Shown here piece by piece: positions 61,644-64,000 of a stretch of DNA of 64,000 nucleotides. A program made the translations under genes and the position numbers. Source of the stretch: Chloroflexota bacterium (GTDB lineage: Bacteria; Chloroflexota; Anaerolineae; Anaerolineales; UBA11579); NCBI GenBank assembly GCA_013112575.1, contig JABFGG010000006.1, positions 124,001 to 188,000 on the forward strand, read 5' to 3'. The notes under the pieces were generated by a model, which was not told the DNA's origin, did no database searches, and was given only the letters and a program-made list of their open reading frames with translations. Positions within the stretch are counted from its first letter, which is position 1; every line of letters starts with the position of its first letter.

Positions 61644-63920
61644 TCACTTTGGATTGTTTGATAAGGGGATGGTCACAGTTATACTTGTGCCGCTTCCCAG
61701 CTTCGTCTGAATTTGTGTTCTTCCACCAACATCCGCGGCTCTGGCCTTCATTGTTAGCAAACCCATCCCGGTGGTCTTCTCGTGTTGAAAACCCTGGCCG
61801 TTATCAGTTATTAGCATGATTATTTTTGCCGGGTTCGTATTTTCAATTTTAAATTCAATCATGCACAAGGTTGCCTTGCTATGTTTTTTCACATTAGTTA
61901 ATGCTTCAAGGGCAATAAAATAAAGAGTTGCTTCCTCTGGCGTATTGGACAGGAAAGGTTTGAGTTCTTGAGGCGAGTCAACCTTTACTACTAAAGCCTG
62001 ATCATCTTGTGTGCGCTCACGCAATGCATCGACTAACCCTAAGAGCTCCAATTCGGGTGGATATAGCTGATGGGCGATATCCCGTACTTGCTTTGTGATC
62101 TGTAAGACTTCAACATGAATCTTATTGAGCAATTCACTAATTTCCTCGGGTGTCCCATTAAACATAGTGGCGGGATTTTCGATAGAGCGCGCCAAAGCGA
62201 CCAGGCGGTGACCAATGCCGTCATGAATATCGCGTCCCAATGTTCTCCTGGTTTCTGTTTCCTCACGAACCAAGCGCAAACGAGCCGCATCCAGATCGGT
62301 TGCCAGGATTGCTGCTTTGGCGGTCGCACTGAGTTGTCGCGCCAGATCAGTAAGCAAACGTTTATCTGGGGTGGTTAGGGGCTCCTTGGGATTTCGGCTG
62401 GCAATCATTAAATTGCCAACTGGCTCTCCCCGGTGCATCAGTGGAAAGCTGCTCGTCTCATTTTGAAAGGGACCGTATTCGATTGTATTTTGTACATTGT
62501 CGTTTCCGAAAAGCTGTAAACCAACGTAAGGAACTTTTAGTGATTTTGCAATACTTTCGACCGCCAGAGCAAGACTTGAAGAAAGATCGGCAGTCATTTC
62601 CAAATGGAGCCCCAGATTGGTTAGGGCGATGTATGGTTGATCTCTATCTCCATAAACAAATCGGCTAACCAACGACCTTAATTTTGTATGGAGTGGTGCG
62701 AATACCAAAGCAACCACACCTGTAGCGATTAAAGCCTGCCAGTTTTCGCCTTCCGCACGAAACAAGAAACCAAGATAGCTGACTACAAGAAAATAAATCC
62801 CGATACTCATACCGGATAACAGAGAATAAACTAGAGCGTTGTGAATAAATAGGTCAATCTCAAAAAGATGGAATCGTAGTATTGCGATAGAAAATGAAAT
62901 AGTGATAATCGCAAATCCGACATAAAAACCCGCCCCCAGCAATTGCGCAATTATCGCGTCGGCTACCCATTCACTTGCTGCGGGGAAAACAAGTAACATA
63001 AGGGACAGCCCGAGAATCAATCCGGAAATCGCCAGGCGTAATTGAGTTTCACTAAGTCTATCTTTTATCGAAAAAACCGAATGAAGCAAACTAACTAATG
63101 ACAGGATGATCATGCCCATGGTGGCAAACCATCCAATTTGGGTTGGAATTGCGGGGAACAAGAGCAGTACTCCAACACTCGCGCCGATCATGTATGGCAA
63201 TTTTGAAATAAATGGGTAGCGGATCATCAATGGATTAGGCTGTGGAAAAAGGATAGTGAAGTTCAGTATCGATGGGGCCAACAATATAGGAAAGATCAAA
63301 AAACTGAAAAAGGCACTTGCGAAAAATGCAGATGAGTCAAATTGAACAGATATTCCAATAGGGACCAGATTACTGATACTCATCGCAAAGAAAATGGCTG
63401 TAAAAACTAAAAGGCTGCGTGCTGCAGGTGTTTCCGGCTGCTGCAAAACAGTGTATGTGCCCAAGACCAACATTATCAAGCTGCTGACGAAACCGACGGC
63501 TATCTCCGGTTGGATCCATAAATTTTTCAAAATCGCAGACCCCGTCCACTGGACAATTGGGGCGTGGATGGACAGGTGCTCTCCTGCTCGCACTACTTCA
63601 AAATTAACGACAGCACCTTTTTGCCATTCTGGGGGCGGCTGTACCCAGGCATCTGTCGCGCGGCCCTGAATTGAAACAGAGTTCACCCCAATAATCACAT
63701 CGTCTAATTGCATATCAGACGATGTGTCGACTAGATTTTCATGAAAAAGCCAATCCGGGTGTTCGAAAGTATCTGTTGTGAACAACAGCCAACCTTCAGT
63801 GGGCAAGTAATACCGATAGATTAATTGTACAGTGCTAATAAGAATTAATACTATTGAAAAAATTAAGGCTATTCGGGCTTCGACCGGGAATTTCGGAGAT
63901 TCTTCAGGGCTGTTTTTCAT
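61644..63920 (-). CDS. membrane sensor histidine kinase (HisKA_3 / DesK-NarX type)
   Basis: The 758-residue protein starts with a membrane helix and an outside PDZ-like region (DDVIIGVNSVSIQGRATDAW, VVNFEVVRAGEHLSIHA), then about eight further membrane helices (residues 145-400), a GAF-like cytoplasmic region, and the kinase core: LGRDIHDGIGHRLVALARSI (phospho-His), ALEALTNVKKHSKATLC (N box) and ITDNGQGFQ ... GMGLLTMKARA (G boxes). This is the NarX/DesK class. It signals to the response regulator directly downstream. An 11-bp hairpin stands just before the start codon. Confidence 0.9.
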   Translation of the reverse strand: MKNSPEESPKFPVEARIALIFSIVLILISTVQLIYRYYLPTEGWLLFTTDTFEHPDWLFHENLVDTSSDMQLDDVIIGVNSVSIQGRATDAWVQPPPEWQKGAVVNFEVVRAGEHLSIHAPIVQWTGSAILKNLWIQPEIAVGFVSSLIMLVLGTYTVLQQPETPAARSLLVFTAIFFAMSISNLVPIGISVQFDSSAFFASAFFSFLIFPILLAPSILNFTILFPQPNPLMIRYPFISKLPYMIGASVGVLLLFPAIPTQIGWFATMGMIILSLVSLLHSVFSIKDRLSETQLRLAISGLILGLSLMLLVFPAASEWVADAIIAQLLGAGFYVGFAIITISFSIAILRFHLFEIDLFIHNALVYSLLSGMSIGIYFLVVSYLGFLFRAEGENWQALIATGVVALVFAPLHTKLRSLVSRFVYGDRDQPYIALTNLGLHLEMTADLSSSLALAVESIAKSLKVPYVGLQLFGNDNVQNTIEYGPFQNETSSFPLMHRGEPVGNLMIASRNPKEPLTTPDKRLLTDLARQLSATAKAAILATDLDAARLRLVREETETRRTLGRDIHDGIGHRLVALARSIENPATMFNGTPEEISELLNKIHVEVLQITKQVRDIAHQLYPPELELLGLVDALRERTQDDQALVVKVDSPQELKPFLSNTPEEATLYFIALEALTNVKKHSKATLCMIEFKIENTNPAKIIMLITDNGQGFQHEKTTGMGLLTMKARAADVGGRTQIQTKLGSGTSITVTIPLSNNPK

Positions 63921-63932
63921 TTTTATGAAAAC

Positions 63933-63960
63933 TACCCAAGGGCGAGTTAGCCCTTGGGTA
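63933..63960 (-). terminator. hairpin: terminator of an upstream gene or kinase leader
   Basis: TACCCAAGGGC and GCCCTTGGGTA form a perfect 11-bp stem with a 6-nt loop. On the reverse strand it is followed by GTTTTC, a weak T-run, and 12 nt later by the kinase ATG. It may end transcription from a gene beyond the window edge, or attenuate kinase expression. No ribosome-binding site is seen between hairpin and ATG. Confidence 0.5.
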
Positions 63961-64000
63961 TAGTGTTCTAATTATCCACCAATTCTGAGAAGTAAACAAG

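Overview
This 64-kb window looks like chromosomal DNA from a Chloroflexota bacterium, probably class Anaerolineae. The evidence is indirect: moderate G+C, many lipoproteins with Pro/Thr-rich linkers (TPTPTP), BTAD (SARP-type) regulators next to a small RLWQVE-type protein, CSLREA and right-handed beta-helix surface proteins, MopE-like Ca-binding repeats, and SLC13 permeases with RCK_C inserts. I found no rRNA, tRNA or CRISPR array.

Layout. 0.1-3 kb: a MerR regulator divergent from a methyltransferase, with a textbook MerR-type 19-bp-spacer promoter between them, then a response-regulator-like protein that lacks its phospho-acceptor Asp. 3-9 kb: three lipoproteins, including one with ten GIIIVDG repeats and one with an HExxH metalloprotease motif. 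8.9-10.6 kb: a decayed IS200/IS605 element. 11.2-18.8 kb: a small lipoprotein and a leftward cluster (large MopE/CARDB protein, membrane protein, putative metalloprotease lipoprotein, and an ECF sigma factor fused to a zinc-finger anti-sigma-like part, a membrane segment and an outside domain). 19-21 kb: a beta-helix lipoprotein. 21.2-25.9 kb: broken and mobile DNA (integrase fragment, lipoprotein remnant, second IS605 copy with an intact TnpB). 25.9-35 kb: module 1, a membrane-anchored BTAD regulator cut short by the IS, a small divergent protein, and four lipoproteins, three of them beta-helix. 35.3-50.3 kb: membrane and stress functions (two MscS-type channels plus a pseudogene copy, an ECF sigma/anti-sigma pair, an N-formylglutamate amidohydrolase / HExxxH DUF1704 / ATP-grasp operon, two SLC13 permeases, a zinc ribbon protein, coiled-coil membrane proteins). 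50.4-56 kb: module 2, an intact copy of the BTAD module with two beta-helix lipoproteins. 56-60.8 kb: a PadR regulator and membrane partner, a methyltransferase, DinB, RidA, a sulfatase-modifying-factor-like protein, and an OsmC gene with one in-frame stop. 60.9-63.9 kb: a NarL-type two-component system.

Two themes join the genes. First, transcription factors tethered to the membrane (two BTAD proteins with a membrane segment, one with a complete outside LamG-like domain, and the ECF fusion) lie next to genes for surface lipoproteins, which suggests direct envelope-to-gene signalling. Second, there is strong local duplication and decay: a four-to-five-gene BTAD module is present twice, C-terminal domains are copied between lipoprotein genes, and remnants of a lipoprotein, a beta-helix protein, an MscS channel and an integrase remain. 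The most notable unexplained signals are an ~80-residue outside domain shared by the ECF fusion and the large secreted protein in the same cluster, a Cys-x(6-9)-Cys-Pro tail at the very C-terminus of five lipoproteins, and the GIIIVDG repeat protein.
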